From contig JAKSYS010000158.1 in NCBI GenBank assembly GCA_022925895.1, forward strand, positions 38,887-102,886: 64,000 nucleotides of DNA. The letters run 5' to 3'. The notes beneath the pieces are model-generated. The model was given only the letters and a program-made list of their open reading frames with translations, was not told the origin of the DNA and did no database searches. Made by a program: the position numbers and the translations under genes. Positions 34,901-44,521 of this stretch are shown piece after piece. The first letter of the stretch is position 1, and the number at the start of each line of letters is the position of its first letter. This DNA is from Fragilaria crotonensis. Taxonomy: Eukaryota; Bacillariophyta; Fragilariophyceae; Fragilariales; Fragilariaceae.

Positions 34901-35233
34901 CTCCATGAGCGAATGGGTCTACCAGACATTGACGAAAACGCCACAGTCGATTTTTCAATTGGAATGACAACAATAAGCGGCACCGGTCAGTCCTCGGGAC
35001 AATGGAACGCTCGGAGTATAACTTCTGGCAAAAGTGGTGTTTCTGGCACAAGCAACGTGTCCAAGAAAAGCGCAGCTAGCGAAGGCTCCCGCAGTGCGGC
35101 GACAGTAAGGTCGGATAAATCTAGTGGAAAGGAGAGTGCGAGTAGTGCAGGCAGCATCGATGAAGAGATTGCAGCGCTGCTGGGCACCACGAGTAGGCGG
35201 CTGGACCTGAACGAATTGGACGATGAAGCGTAG
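31982..35233 (+). CDS. CAS1-type polysaccharide O-acetyltransferase fused to a C-terminal SGNH/PC-esterase domain
   Basis: A 1083-residue intronless gene. The N-terminal half (about residues 30-620) is a polytopic CAS1 acyltransferase region, with blocks YHYYHAEETYNLVR, CYVWMTGFGNFSFFY, LMQHHIWL and many hydrophobic helices. The C-terminal half is an SGNH-type lumenal domain with GDSITRHVYHATLRQMG (Ser box), VVMGGGAWDRL, and DGVHYP supplying the Asp and His. A further hydrophobic segment and a Ser-rich tail close the protein. CAS1 proteins such as CASD1 and plant RWA act in the Golgi on acetyl-CoA-dependent O-acetylation of sialic acids or wall polysaccharides. In CASD1 and fungal Cas1p, as I know them, the SGNH domain precedes the membrane part, so the order here is reversed. 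The acceptor sugar is unknown. It ends 37 bp from the convergent next gene. Confidence 0.88.
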   Translation: MSERAPNGGISGIFSDFGNHSAANAASTTTLASAMLFGTIAFAAVSLAARSYLAGDTRALRAAHAPRSTPLDFTSFSSVYTLLHHLTIFGVILFYAYICEYHPPFPHSNKSYDRDEFLFLCTLLMVASAYTWKRNDPDEPLNPPRGQVVPSNDKTEILNRNQTEEWKGWMQFVFLLYHYYHAEETYNLVRILITCYVWMTGFGNFSFFYLTGDFGLVRVLQMLWRLNFLVVFLCMTQGTTYILYYICLLHTYYFLMVYATMRLFKEVNHTKWGIRIKLGVLAGIILFVWDFNTVLFRLIHFPFLGEKPILGADSGSMWEWYFRSSLDHWSTFLGMIFALNFPITSLFFRKLEAQSLAWEIMAKGAVGLALFGAFWVWLKGPFQQGKVEYNQTNAYFGFIPLITYIYFRNLTPWLRAHSMELLHQIGKTTLETYLMQHHIWLTSNAKSLLTLVPGWPKVNMLLVTLIYFIVARKLHHLTLYLRGIVLPDNSKRKCLINISIMFGIIFGYFALAFSLQSLGVLNLTTVGIVSIGAGSLLYKACMDLTWRGFKESAISNRAMTVEETVLEKMVGHGAGRPKYDTPINVISAPMVGVLVVFIVGLAWHGMAQVGGTSIGLLPEGCKSFVNQGAWIPVDSCNEESRGMGYRNHGISAYATCAAKSDTYVWGWKHADPSSHCRFTHRDAKALRKALSHRTITFVGDSITRHVYHATLRQMGMAGAGAYNTKVSKRSDFTHTVGDTTMEFEWAALATDQVVKLRDIIARPVTATAEKSSSRPDLVVMGGGAWDRLHVFATDEDRESHRATVKELAKEIRLARSSDIPVAWIVPTTINTNALLTEEKQLNIKEEDMAAMRALYNNLGVTEAASFVLDGPSFTEGRVDESYDGVHYPLAVYDAGAQILANAMDWIFPEREEPDPFKPPMPGSMAKPVLGIMMLCFVFMGLACFDGFMGFSYLAVFFVSDVMPSDLYKEAFDELHERMGLPDIDENATVDFSIGMTTISGTGQSSGQWNARSITSGKSGVSGTSNVSKKSAASEGSRSAATVRSDKSSGKESASSAGSIDEEIAALLGTTSRRLDLNELDDEA

Positions 35234-35270
35234 AAAGTGGAAGGATAACGACCTTGGCTAGCTATGTTGG

Positions 35271-36461
35271 CTATACTCGACTAGGATCTTTCACGAATGC
35301 AGCCATTGCTTCCTTTCCAGCATCTGCGTACACCTTTGCAAGCTCACTTCGAATATCAGCCCACCTAGCATTACCCAAGGACGTCCGATCCAACAAATCG
35401 TTGGCAACGTCGATAGCCATTTGCTCTCCAGATTTTCCAGAGTCCATGCCAGCCAGGTCTTCGTCACGCTCTTTTGCTTTCATCTTCTCATAAAATGCCT
35501 GCAGTTTTGCAAGAGCTTCTTCCATAGTGTCATCAGCACCCGCAATCTGGGCCAAGACTGCCACCTCCTTCCAGTCATCGTCTGAGTATCCAATAGATGG
35601 TAGCGGTAAGCGGAGACACATACGAGCAGCATCGCGTGCTTCATCTTCCCGCGCACCAAATGAATTCAACAGACGTGCATAAAACGCAAAAGTGGACGCA
35701 AACCCGACGAATTTTCCATTGCTGGCCTCTGCCGCAATAAGCGACGAGGATTCATCACCTCGGCTCTTGTGTCCGAGCGCCATGGTTTCATAGAGATCTG
35801 GGAAAGGTCCCACACGCAATAGGACATATTTATCACAGCCGTAGCCAAGCTTTTCTACGGATCCCACTTCGTAGGGCGAATCAAGGCCTTCAGCAAGATT
35901 TCCCTGACCAAGACCAGCATTGTAGACGGACACGAGATCAAGTCCATCGCCTGAAAAGTCACTTTCACAAGCAATTCGTCGCATCATGTGTTCGCTATTT
36001 AGAGCCAGCAGTTTCATGCCACGTGCTCCTGCCGCCGATTCGACAATCGGCCAGGGCGCGTTTGTCGAGCTTTCATAATCTGCGTCGTCGGCGAAGCATC
36101 GACGAAGGGCGCACACATAGTTTCCTGTCTTGGTGCTTTGAGCTATGGCATACAAATGAGGATGAAGATCAAGATTCTGTTCCTGTACTCGAACAAGGTC
36201 GTTTGCATCGTTGCAACCCTTGCTTCCTGGTGCACCATGCTTGGTCAAGAGCGTTTGGAGAGTAGATATGCGCGAGATGGAACAATCAATTGAAACGGAG
36301 GAATAATGGTGACTAGTTCTTGATGGGGATACGTGGGGGATAATAAAGGCAGAGGCCCTCTTGAGGACTACGGATGAGAGGGCGACAAGGAGCGGTCCAG
36401 TCATCATCATCATTGTCATCAACTTCAGTGGTGCATTATGCGATGGCATGGATTGGTGCAT
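35271..36461 (-). CDS. Plastid-targeted protein of unknown function
   Basis: A 396-residue protein from the first in-frame ATG (36461). A start at 36419 would place the signal peptide better. The N-terminus has a hydrophobic segment ending VVLKRASA|FIIPHVSPSR. ASA followed by Phe is the bipartite presequence motif for import into the four-membrane plastid of diatoms, and the Ser/Arg-rich stretch after it fits a transit peptide. The mature part has conserved-looking blocks (YVCALRRCFADDADYESS, NAPWPIVES, LLALNSEHMMRRIACE, YDKYVLLRVGPF-like) and a C-terminal helical region rich in Ala, Glu and Lys. I do not recognise a named family, though the block composition suggests a protein conserved among photosynthetic organisms. 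It is divergently arranged with the next gene. Confidence 0.75.
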   Translation of the reverse strand: MHQSMPSHNAPLKLMTMMMMTGPLLVALSSVVLKRASAFIIPHVSPSRTSHHYSSVSIDCSISRISTLQTLLTKHGAPGSKGCNDANDLVRVQEQNLDLHPHLYAIAQSTKTGNYVCALRRCFADDADYESSTNAPWPIVESAAGARGMKLLALNSEHMMRRIACESDFSGDGLDLVSVYNAGLGQGNLAEGLDSPYEVGSVEKLGYGCDKYVLLRVGPFPDLYETMALGHKSRGDESSSLIAAEASNGKFVGFASTFAFYARLLNSFGAREDEARDAARMCLRLPLPSIGYSDDDWKEVAVLAQIAGADDTMEEALAKLQAFYEKMKAKERDEDLAGMDSGKSGEQMAIDVANDLLDRTSLGNARWADIRSELAKVYADAGKEAMAAFVKDPSRV

Positions 36462-36992
36462 GAAGCATGCCACATGCCACCATGCCCGATGCGACCGTGA
36501 GCTAGTGGTAGTAACTACGGTACGAGTATAGAAACTACTTCAGTACGTCGTACGTCGTACTTGTACTGTGTACAAGAACAACCATGTCGTGAGTGAACAA
36601 GGTTGATGCGCTATTCAGTTGTCAGTGGCACTCGGTCGCTGTTCTCACCAATACTATGAGCTACGACTGTACTGGAGTAGTACCATATGTTGTGCAACGT
36701 ACAACATTCCGTTGTATGTTGTAGTAGTACAGTACCTCCACCGGCAGTCAGCGTATGGTACACAGAGATCGTAGATCATAGTACTGTATGCATACTACTA
36801 GTAGGAGCACGGCATACTGTATGACGTTCAGTATGGCATTGGATGCAGATGTCAAACTTCCATCCGACCTCCGACATTGAGACACGCGGCGTCACTCCCT
36901 TTCCGCTCGTAGCCATTAAACACTCGAGTACGCGTCCATCAGAGGTTGGTGGAGATGGCAACAGTCCATTAGGCCTCTTAATCTGAAGAAGA
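36462..36992. other. Divergent intergenic region with GTAC motifs
   Basis: Shared upstream region of the plastid protein (minus) and the BMT5-like gene (plus). GTAC-containing motifs are frequent at about 36515-36740. Nothing else recognised. Confidence 0.45.
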
Positions 36993-38261
36993 ATGATAGT
37001 TGCACGAGCATTGCGATCAATGGCATCGATAGCTTCTTTGATTGCAATTGATGGATGGGCGTTATCGCGATCAAAGCATGTGTTCCCACAACGCCAGTTC
37101 GAACTTGGGTTGTTCACGAAAGCTGCGGAAACGACGCTAGATCCCTCACTTCTTGACGTGTCTCGGGTTTCGTCATGGCTTGTGTGTGGTGACGGCGATC
37201 TCTCCTACAGCGCGGCAATTGCTCCATTCTTGTCTCAATCAAATGTTTCATTGACGGCAACCGTGCTTGAAGATCAAAACGATCATCATGATGTGTACAC
37301 GAATTCACAACGTCACTCGGAAACCATTTCATCGTACACAGGCGCGGCTGTGCGCTTCGGCATTGATGCGACTCGACTTGAACATCACTTTCCTGGTCAA
37401 CATTTTGATCGAATCCAATTCAATTTCCCACATTGGCGCGGCAAAGCCAACAATCGACGAAATCGAGAATTGCTATCGGCCTTTTTCAGTAGTGCTGTCC
37501 AAGTTCTTTCACCGCAGGGTGAAATTTTGATTGCCCTTTGCCAAGGACAGGGTGGTTCCCATGCGACGACCATGCAGGAGTGGAAAGGGAGCTGGATGGC
37601 AGCCCTGTATGCTGCAGAATGTGGGCTGATTCTTCATTCTGTCGACAAGTGCAATCTCATTCATAACTTGAGCTCTCATCGAGGAGTGGATCGTCCTTTT
37701 CGAATCGGAATGGAGCCAAACCTATATCGATTTCGCTTCCCGAATGGGAGCCCAGTCGTTCGACACCTGCAACTATGTTGTCGACATGAGTTGCACATTT
37801 GTGGTCCTAATTCAAACATGACATTATCAGGTTTTGGCATTAACGATATACTTGATGGCAACGCAGTTAAACAGTTTACACAGACTTCAATCATCCCCGA
37901 GGGAGTGAATGTTGACATTCCTCTGCGAGACATTCGAATAACACCTGAAGGTGATACCTTGATTGTGTATTTGATGGTTTACCGCGCAGAGAGTTTACCA
38001 TTAACGCGCGCGTTGGTCGATTCTTTTCGATGCAAACTTGAGACGGAAATTGGAAACATAGTACAACTCCGACAGAATCGAGCAGGTCGAATGGTTTCAA
38101 AGTCTTTTCCCTGCTCCGCCTTGGATGCAGTGATAACAGAGGCCAAGTGTGTTGAAGAGAGCGTGCCGAACATTAATTCTGCATTGAGAAGCCATCACGG
38201 AGATTATGATCAAGATCTGAATTTGGCTCCCGGCAACCTGGTGACTCCAGCATCGAATTAG
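36993..38261 (+). CDS. BMT5-like rRNA methyltransferase domain protein (DUF2431) with FDX-ACB-like C-terminus
   Basis: A 422-residue protein. The N-terminal half is a DUF2431 Rossmann methyltransferase: the SAM-binding start is SSWLVCGDGDLSYSAAIA, followed by HFDRIQFNFPHWRGK and VLSPQGEILIALCQGQGG, the family hallmarks. Yeast BMT5 in this family makes m3U in 25S rRNA. The C-terminal part (VDIPLRDIRITPEGDTLIVY to TEIGNIVQLRQNR) resembles a ferredoxin-fold anticodon-binding domain, the pairing seen in animal FDXACB1. The substrate here is therefore either rRNA uridine or an undefined RNA. A first stretch of about 55 residues precedes the domain and has no clear targeting signal. It converges with the ABC transporter gene (129-bp gap). 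Confidence 0.8.
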   Translation: MIVARALRSMASIASLIAIDGWALSRSKHVFPQRQFELGLFTKAAETTLDPSLLDVSRVSSWLVCGDGDLSYSAAIAPFLSQSNVSLTATVLEDQNDHHDVYTNSQRHSETISSYTGAAVRFGIDATRLEHHFPGQHFDRIQFNFPHWRGKANNRRNRELLSAFFSSAVQVLSPQGEILIALCQGQGGSHATTMQEWKGSWMAALYAAECGLILHSVDKCNLIHNLSSHRGVDRPFRIGMEPNLYRFRFPNGSPVVRHLQLCCRHELHICGPNSNMTLSGFGINDILDGNAVKQFTQTSIIPEGVNVDIPLRDIRITPEGDTLIVYLMVYRAESLPLTRALVDSFRCKLETEIGNIVQLRQNRAGRMVSKSFPCSALDAVITEAKCVEESVPNINSALRSHHGDYDQDLNLAPGNLVTPASN

Positions 38262-38390
38262 GCGGAACAAGTGTGCACCCACATAGCATCGAAACAGAAC
38301 GAAGGAAAATGACGAGGCGCAGAGTTACCACTCCTCCTGTTGTGAAACCACGAAGCAACACATCATGGCATCTGGAGCACGCAATTAATG

Positions 38391-41267
38391 CTATTTACTC
38401 GTTTTGTCTTGAGCTGCAATTTGTCTGCTGACAAGTGAGTAGTAGGCACCGCCTAGATTCTGGAGTAGCTCGCTGTGCGAACCCTTCTCAATAACCTTCC
38501 CATCGTTGACGACAAATATTGTGTCAGCGTTCTGAACCGTAGATAGTCGATGTGCCACAATAATGACAGTCATGGAACGAGAAGCATCCCTGATCATGCG
38601 ATCAATTGCTTCTTGGACACAAGCCTCGCTTTCAGCGTCTAAAGCTGACGTCGCTTCGTCGAGAAGAAGAATCTTTGGCTTTCTCACCAGTGCTCGGGCA
38701 ATGGCAAGCCGCTGCTTTTGACCGCCAGATAATTGGACTCCGCGCTCACCGATATTGGTATCATATCCTTGTGGCAGTCGCTCGATGAACGAGGCAGCAT
38801 TCGCTATCTCAGCGGCCCGGACGATTTCACCCGTACTCGGTTCGTCTTCTGTTCCATCTAGACCGTAAATAATGTTCCTCCTTATGGATCTTGCAAATAG
38901 CGTCGGCTCTTGCGACACCACCGATACGTGACGGCACAGCCAGTCGGGACAGAATTCGTGAACGGGAATGCCGTCCAAAAGGACTTCCCCACTCGTGATA
39001 TCGTACAAATGCTGTATCAAAGATATGATCGAGCTCTTTCCTGACCCGCTCGAACCAACAAAAGCTACCACGGACCCCGCTGGAATGCTAAACGTCATGT
39101 CGTCTAGAACGCTCTGCTGTGGACGCGCTGGGTACTGCATGCAGACCTTTCTAAACTCAATAGAACCCTCACAGGTGTCTGGCTGCAGCCCCAGTTTCCT
39201 GAATTCTGTCGTTTGTTCTGGTATTACACCTAGCATCCCCCCTCGATGCTCATCGCATACATCGGCATCATTCCTGTCTTTCGACGGCCTAACGAGCCGA
39301 GGTTCGCGGTGCATTAGTTCAAAGACTTTATCAGCCGCTCCCACTGCTCGCGTCAATGAGGCAAATATACCCCCCAAGGAATTAAAAGCCTCACCTAAGG
39401 ACGTCAGGTACAGTATAAAGCTGACAAGCTGTCCGCCTGAAATATGATTCGCTCCATCAGTTTGAACCAACAGGCCGCCATAAAAAAGCACCAATGCCTT
39501 CATCAGTTCAGGTAACGCTTGAACGCACGAAGCGTACAATAGTGTGGCAGTTGCCGTTTTCGAGTTCAGTGTCAAGTAATTGTTCATTGACAACTCAAAG
39601 TCATGCAGCTCTACCGCTTCGGCTCCAAATGCTCGCACCGTCGCCATTGACGAGATGGCTGACTCACTTATCGCATTTCCTTCAGCCAACTTCTTTTGTT
39701 GCAGCTTGCTGAGTCTTCGAAGATATTTGCCATACCATTTACTAAGAACGGATACGGCAGGTACCGTCAAGAAGGCTAGCAACGAAAGTTGCCAACTGAT
39801 GAGGAACATAAATATCAGCACTCCGATGGCTCGAACAATGGAGCGAAGAAATACGTTGACACTGCTTGTCACCTGTGATCCTACCAACGTTGTGTCACTT
39901 GACAGTCGGGATGTCAGATCTCCAGTGCGCGTCATTTCAAAGAATGAGATGTCTTGCGATAGCAAAGAATCCATCAATCGAAGTCGGAGACGAACATTGA
40001 CGCGTGCTCCAACGACTGTAAAGATTGCTCCTCGAATACCGCTGAAAACGCCCCCAAGGACTGACACGATGACTAACATTTCAATATTGGACACAAACCC
40101 TGGAATCTTAACGATAGATCCGCTGTGTTCGCTGTCAGGCTTATCCGAACTTGATGCATGTGCGACAAGTGCGTCAAGGATCTCTCCCGTAAATCGGGGT
40201 ACATAGACGTTGGCGACAGCCGACAAGATAAGAAAGACCATTGCACACACGATCCACGGAAGATCCGGTGACATGACCAAAGACAGATCTTTCCATTGAG
40301 CTGTGTATCCAGGATCACCTCCAATATCACTTTTGATATTTTGGAATCGAACTGTCTCAGTTGCCAATGCCTCCAGGTCTTGTTCGTGTGTTTGCGAGGC
40401 GGGGAGCAACGGCTCTACAAGTGTCGTTTGTTGCGTTCGAACCAACTCTCGCCGATACCGACCGATCTTGGCGGCCAGCACTTCCATTTGATCCACGTAG
40501 GAAATTTCAATCAAAACCCATATGCCGGAGATGGCCAGGGCCGCCCAAAACATGGGATGCGACGGGGCAGTGCCATTCAATGTCCCAATCTCGTAGTTTA
40601 GGCGTGCCAGACACTTGACGAGAAGTACTATCGACGTGAGAAACGCCAGGGCTTCGCACACAAAGGAATTTCGAGATACATAGCGACCAATTTTGGGACA
40701 AAATGGTTCTTTTTGGATGAGTTGGAATGGGTGAGGTGAAAGGTGTCAATGAAACCAGACGTGCAAACAATTCAGCGCAGGCAAACGGCTTACCTTCCAG
40801 AAGCTCTTCCTCTAGCTCCGCTTTGCTTTTACGATCGCCATTCTCGTGATTCAAAGAATAGGGATGCTGGCGAGTTATCTGGGTGTAGTCTAACTTCCTT
40901 CGATAGGAAATCGCCAGGCAAATGACCAAGGACAAGATTCGAGGTAGTGCAATAAGGGCAAGGTCCAGTAGGGAAGAATGCAGTGAATATCGCACCGAAA
41001 CGCCTTCTTGCTCGTTTATTCTAAATTCAAGGGAATAAAAATCAATTTATGAGTGTGATGGTCGACGAACATTGCAAATGTGTCCATGCAAACTCACTTG
41101 GGAGCGATCGGGCTGAGGAACGCAATAGTGGTAGTGACATCAAGGAGCAGGATAACGATGAAGCTTCTCAGCCTCCACACCTCTGGTTTCCTCGGCACGT
41201 CGATAGACACTGCATCGGGAAGTTGATCGTCGTAGACGCCGAGGGTCTCGTTGGATTGTGGAGACAT
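38391..41267 (-). CDS. ABCB-type half ABC transporter (TAP/ABCB9-like), three exons
   Basis: I predict exons 41267..41098, 41020..40794 and 40708..38391, joined by GT-AG introns of 77 and 85 bp, giving 904 residues. Each junction keeps frame (AA|A and GAA G|AA). Exon 1 gives a cytosolic leader and one hydrophobic helix (SFIVILLLDVTTTIAFL). Exon 2 gives more helices and an acidic linker (AELEEELLE). Exon 3 gives the six-helix ABC membrane domain and one nucleotide-binding domain. The latter has Walker A GSSGSGKSS, Q-loop VVSQEPTLF, signature LSGGQKQR, Walker B ILLLDEATSALD and switch His AHRLS. All catalytic residues are present. The extra N-terminal helices resemble the TMD0 of TAP and ABCB9, lysosomal or ER peptide exporters, so a homodimer in an internal membrane is likely. 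The substrate is unknown. Confidence 0.9.
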
Positions 41268-41799
41268 GGCGATGTTTGTAACTGAAGTGGTGCCGATTTC
41301 GTCAAGCAAGGATTGCGTGTGATTGATGAACCTGCTTTGTCGTGTATCGTGGTACGTGCAACGAAAACGGAAGTCAATTCTCTAAATACTTCACCTGCTG
41401 ACACGGACAATTGGATGCGCGATGCGCATCCCCGTAAACATTGGTACAGAACTCACCGTTGTGTATTCCATACCTATGCTAACTGTACGCTACTACTCTA
41501 CCGTTGTATGTCATATGCATTATGCATAGTGTAGTCTACTCCAGTCGCAGTTTGAAGTTTGAAAACGTCGTTTGCCGCACGCACCTTCAATGAAATATTA
41601 TGTACTGCGAGTATTGTGTAGCTGCATACGAAAACTCGTATTCATATATGTATACCTGTACAAGGTGTATTTGCTGTACCACAGTACATTTGTACCTCTG
41701 CCGGTAGACCAGTAGAAGTTGAGGTTTGCGGGACTGAACGGGGTAACTGGGACACTGGGACAAGCACACAGGGTACTTGTACTTGTACTGTAGTGATCA
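41268..41799. other. Intergenic gap between the ABC gene and its pseudogene copy
   Basis: Promoter side of the ABC transporter gene. It contains TATGCATTATGCATAG-like and GTAC-rich sequence, with no gene recognised. Confidence 0.4.
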
Positions 41800-42840
41800 G
41801 TGGATCTCTTCTTGCTGGACCACGTTCAATCTGTCAGCGATGCCTTCGGAAGCAATTTGTCGTCTCTCTCCCAAGCTGTAGGGGCAGCTGATAAAATGTT
41901 TGAGTTGATGCATTGTAAATTTAAGCTGACGCCTCCGACTTATGGTGATAGACCGGGAATCACGTCTCCGCACAGGAGTTCCCTAATTGCGGTTTCTAGT
42001 AGGACATACCTCCAAAAACTGACTGGTCTCCGTCGCACTGAATGCCGAGGTGTGATTGAGCTGGATGGTGTCTCTCTCTGTCATCCTGCTTGACCGTAGT
42101 GCCAAGTCTTGAATAATGTGACATTCAAAATTCCATCCGTGGCGGTGGGTGGCTTTGGTGATACCAAGCGGGTCTGTGAACATGCCATGAGTCCATCTGT
42201 GCGAGCGTACGAGGCGCAGTATGTGATGATTGATGGGATTTGTGTGCGCGAGCGCAGTCCTCATTGGTTGAGTCGTCACGCCTCCGTTGTTTCACAGGAA
42301 CCGACTCGTTTTGCAAGTTCTGTGAAGATTTACATATTGTACGGACAAGTGGGAACTGCAGAGAAGCCCACATTGAAGAAATTCAATAGGCTGCCCGACT
42401 CGCCAACGCTCACGATTTTATTGAAAAATTACCCTTTGGGTACGACAACGAATGTGGCGAGCGAGGTGTGACACTTAGTGGTGTGCAAGAACCACGCATT
42501 GTTATCGCAAGAGCTCTGGTACCCAAACCAAAAATCATAGTGCTTGACAAAGCAACGTCAGCGCTCAATGCTGAATCAGAGGCGCTTGTACAGGAAGCAA
42601 TTGACGTCATGCTTGCGAGGGGGTCGAGGTCACGACGAAGCAAACGCCAAAATGACGGTGATGTTTATGGCCCGTCGCCTGCCGACTGTCCGCAATAGCA
42701 ATGTGATTTTTGTTGTGAGGGATGGACAAAGTAGTGGAACAAAGCAGCCACGAGGAGATAATTGTAAATGACGGAGCATATTCCAATCCCGTTCTTCGAC
42801 AAATGTATGCCCAGAGCAAGCTTGAAAATCCATCGGTGTA
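41800..42840 (+). pseudogene. ABC transporter pseudogene (inverted partial copy of the adjacent gene type)
   Basis: Three consecutive plus-strand frames (41800..42093, 42109..42471, 42468..42698, with further matching sequence to about 42840) align in order with the last part of the neighbouring ABC transporter. Matches include LSQAVGAADKMFELMH (neighbour: TRAVGAADKVFELMH), SRHASVVSQEPTRFASS (CRHVSVVSQEPTLFARS) and [19 protein letters not shown] (RKPKILLLDEATSALDAES). Walker A is gone, the signature is LSGVQ instead of LSGGQ, and the Walker B Glu is Lys. Stops and shifts break it. It lacks the membrane domain and lies head to head with the intact gene, suggesting an inverted partial duplication that has long since decayed. 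Confidence 0.88.
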
Positions 42841-43027
42841 AATGCTCATAACTCTGTAGACATCACAAACTACAACTCTCGTTTACTCTTCCCTACGGTG
42901 TACCTGGTATTCGGATCACCGTGCTCACAAATTCAGCAACATCAAGCGCGAGCGTGAAAGCCATTTATCCTCCTCTTCAAGTACTCCTCAAGTGTGATGT
43001 GGTAACCGACTATGATGCACCATGCCT

Positions 43028-44521
43028 CTATATCAACTCTGACTTGATCAATGTTACAAGTGGTGTTACCAACAGCGGCGAGTCTTCACTTGGAAAACAA
43101 TGTACCTCCGGTTCAATGGAATTGACACTATTGCTCCTTCTCCTCACGTGTTCCTCGCGTATGGCACTTCCAATGTCTTCCCAATCAGACCTGACCATAT
43201 AGCACATGGCCAACAGAATCTGCATTGCAACGTAAAAGAAAGGCAAGATTGTCCAAATTGCATCCAGTCCCCCTTTCTTGTAAATACTGAAGTAAACAAT
43301 TGTTGGCAATGCTCCAGCCCAGCAAGTGCCAAATATAATGGCTGCTATATACCACTGCATTCCCAATGCGCGTAGTATTGCGGAGTTGATGGAAAAAATG
43401 TGGAGAATAAAGATATAGACACACAACTTGGGCCAAATCTCCTCACACCCTTGCAAGACTTTCGGGTCACTCGTAAAAAGCAAGACAATGGGAACTTGCA
43501 ACATATATAGGCTGCAAGAGACAATGGCTCCGACAAGAATGGTGAATCCCATGCACCAAGTCGCAACTTTCTTCGCACGGGGGACGTCGGTCGCCAGGAG
43601 AATTCCCATGCGTACAGTCAAGCCAATTGAGATACCGAGGGGAATCATGAATAGAAGGGGAACCAAGTTGTAGGCGATGGTATGGACACAAAGTGGAACA
43701 ACGCCAAAGGAGCCGACAATGAAGCAATTGACTTCCCAGAACCACCATTCTGATAACGAGAGGACGCCACCAAGAGACAATTTCAGAAACAAAGCGACTG
43801 GCTGGGGTTGAAGAGACTCGACCAAGAATTTCCGCGATATAGCTGGCCATGTCTGAGGATGGTGTTCAGGTTTGATGTAGAGATAGAGAAACACGATCAT
43901 GGTCATGATCGTTTGTGTTATGGAAACCGCAACGCCGGAACCCACGAAGCCCATGGAAGGTACAATCCAGTGCAGCAGGAAGGGATGCACGAGAAAGCAC
44001 GACGCGACGCTTGCAGTCATAAGTGGCATGACCACATGTTGCGCATTGAGAAACGACTGGACAACTCTAAAAGCTAGCATGGCGGGAACACCCAGCAAGT
44101 AAACTCGAATCCATTGCGATGCGAGTTTCGACGCAATGGGGTCTTGACCCAACTGGTTGAAGATCCAATCCATTGTGGTTAAAAGTGGGATAATCGGTGG
44201 TAGTAAGAGCACGGTGCACATAGCAACGCCACGAATTGCCAAGCGTCCCACTTCTTCGTAGCTCCCTGCACCAAAGGCTCGCGGCATCAGAGTGTCGGCA
44301 GCAGTAAGTGCGCCGACCATTACTGATAGAATGGTCAAGTTCCCAGTTAGTGAAGCCAATGAGAACCCCGCGAGCTGTTCTGTACCAAGCTCGCGACCAA
44401 CAGTCGATGCGGTTTGAGGAAAGATGAACATTACGCAGAATTGAACAGTAACAGCCGGCGCAGCGATGCTAATAAGCAACCAACCTTCCTTGGCAAGGCT
44501 GAACAGCTCATCATCCCTCAT
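43028..44521 (-). CDS. MATE-family multidrug/organic-cation efflux transporter
   Basis: A 497-residue intronless protein with two tandem MATE bundles and about 12 hydrophobic helices. Family features include the N-terminal block ITL-like SIAAPAVTVQFCVMF, the repeat-1 segment ALTAADTLMPRAFGAG (family form: G.A.AL.TL..QA.GA), and the second-half block LGGVLSLSEWWFWEV, which matches the P.a...ce.WaFE signature of eukaryotic MATE proteins. These transporters export drugs, organic cations or metabolites in exchange for H+ or Na+ at the plasma or vacuolar membrane. The tail is cytosolic, with Arg-rich and Ser-rich stretches. The start at 44521 places Arg/Asp residues before helix 1. It is divergent from the LPA1-like gene, with 715 bp between start codons. 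Confidence 0.93.
   Translation of the reverse strand: MRDDELFSLAKEGWLLISIAAPAVTVQFCVMFIFPQTASTVGRELGTEQLAGFSLASLTGNLTILSVMVGALTAADTLMPRAFGAGSYEEVGRLAIRGVAMCTVLLLPPIIPLLTTMDWIFNQLGQDPIASKLASQWIRVYLLGVPAMLAFRVVQSFLNAQHVVMPLMTASVASCFLVHPFLLHWIVPSMGFVGSGVAVSITQTIMTMIVFLYLYIKPEHHPQTWPAISRKFLVESLQPQPVALFLKLSLGGVLSLSEWWFWEVNCFIVGSFGVVPLCVHTIAYNLVPLLFMIPLGISIGLTVRMGILLATDVPRAKKVATWCMGFTILVGAIVSCSLYMLQVPIVLLFTSDPKVLQGCEEIWPKLCVYIFILHIFSINSAILRALGMQWYIAAIIFGTCWAGALPTIVYFSIYKKGGLDAIWTILPFFYVAMQILLAMCYMVRSDWEDIGSAIREEHVRRRSNSVNSIEPEVHCFPSEDSPLLVTPLVTLIKSELI

Noticed and set aside
42921-43202. Plus-strand frame overlapping the MATE gene
   Set aside because: It overlaps the 3' part of a clear MATE reading frame on the other strand, so it is a shadow frame.
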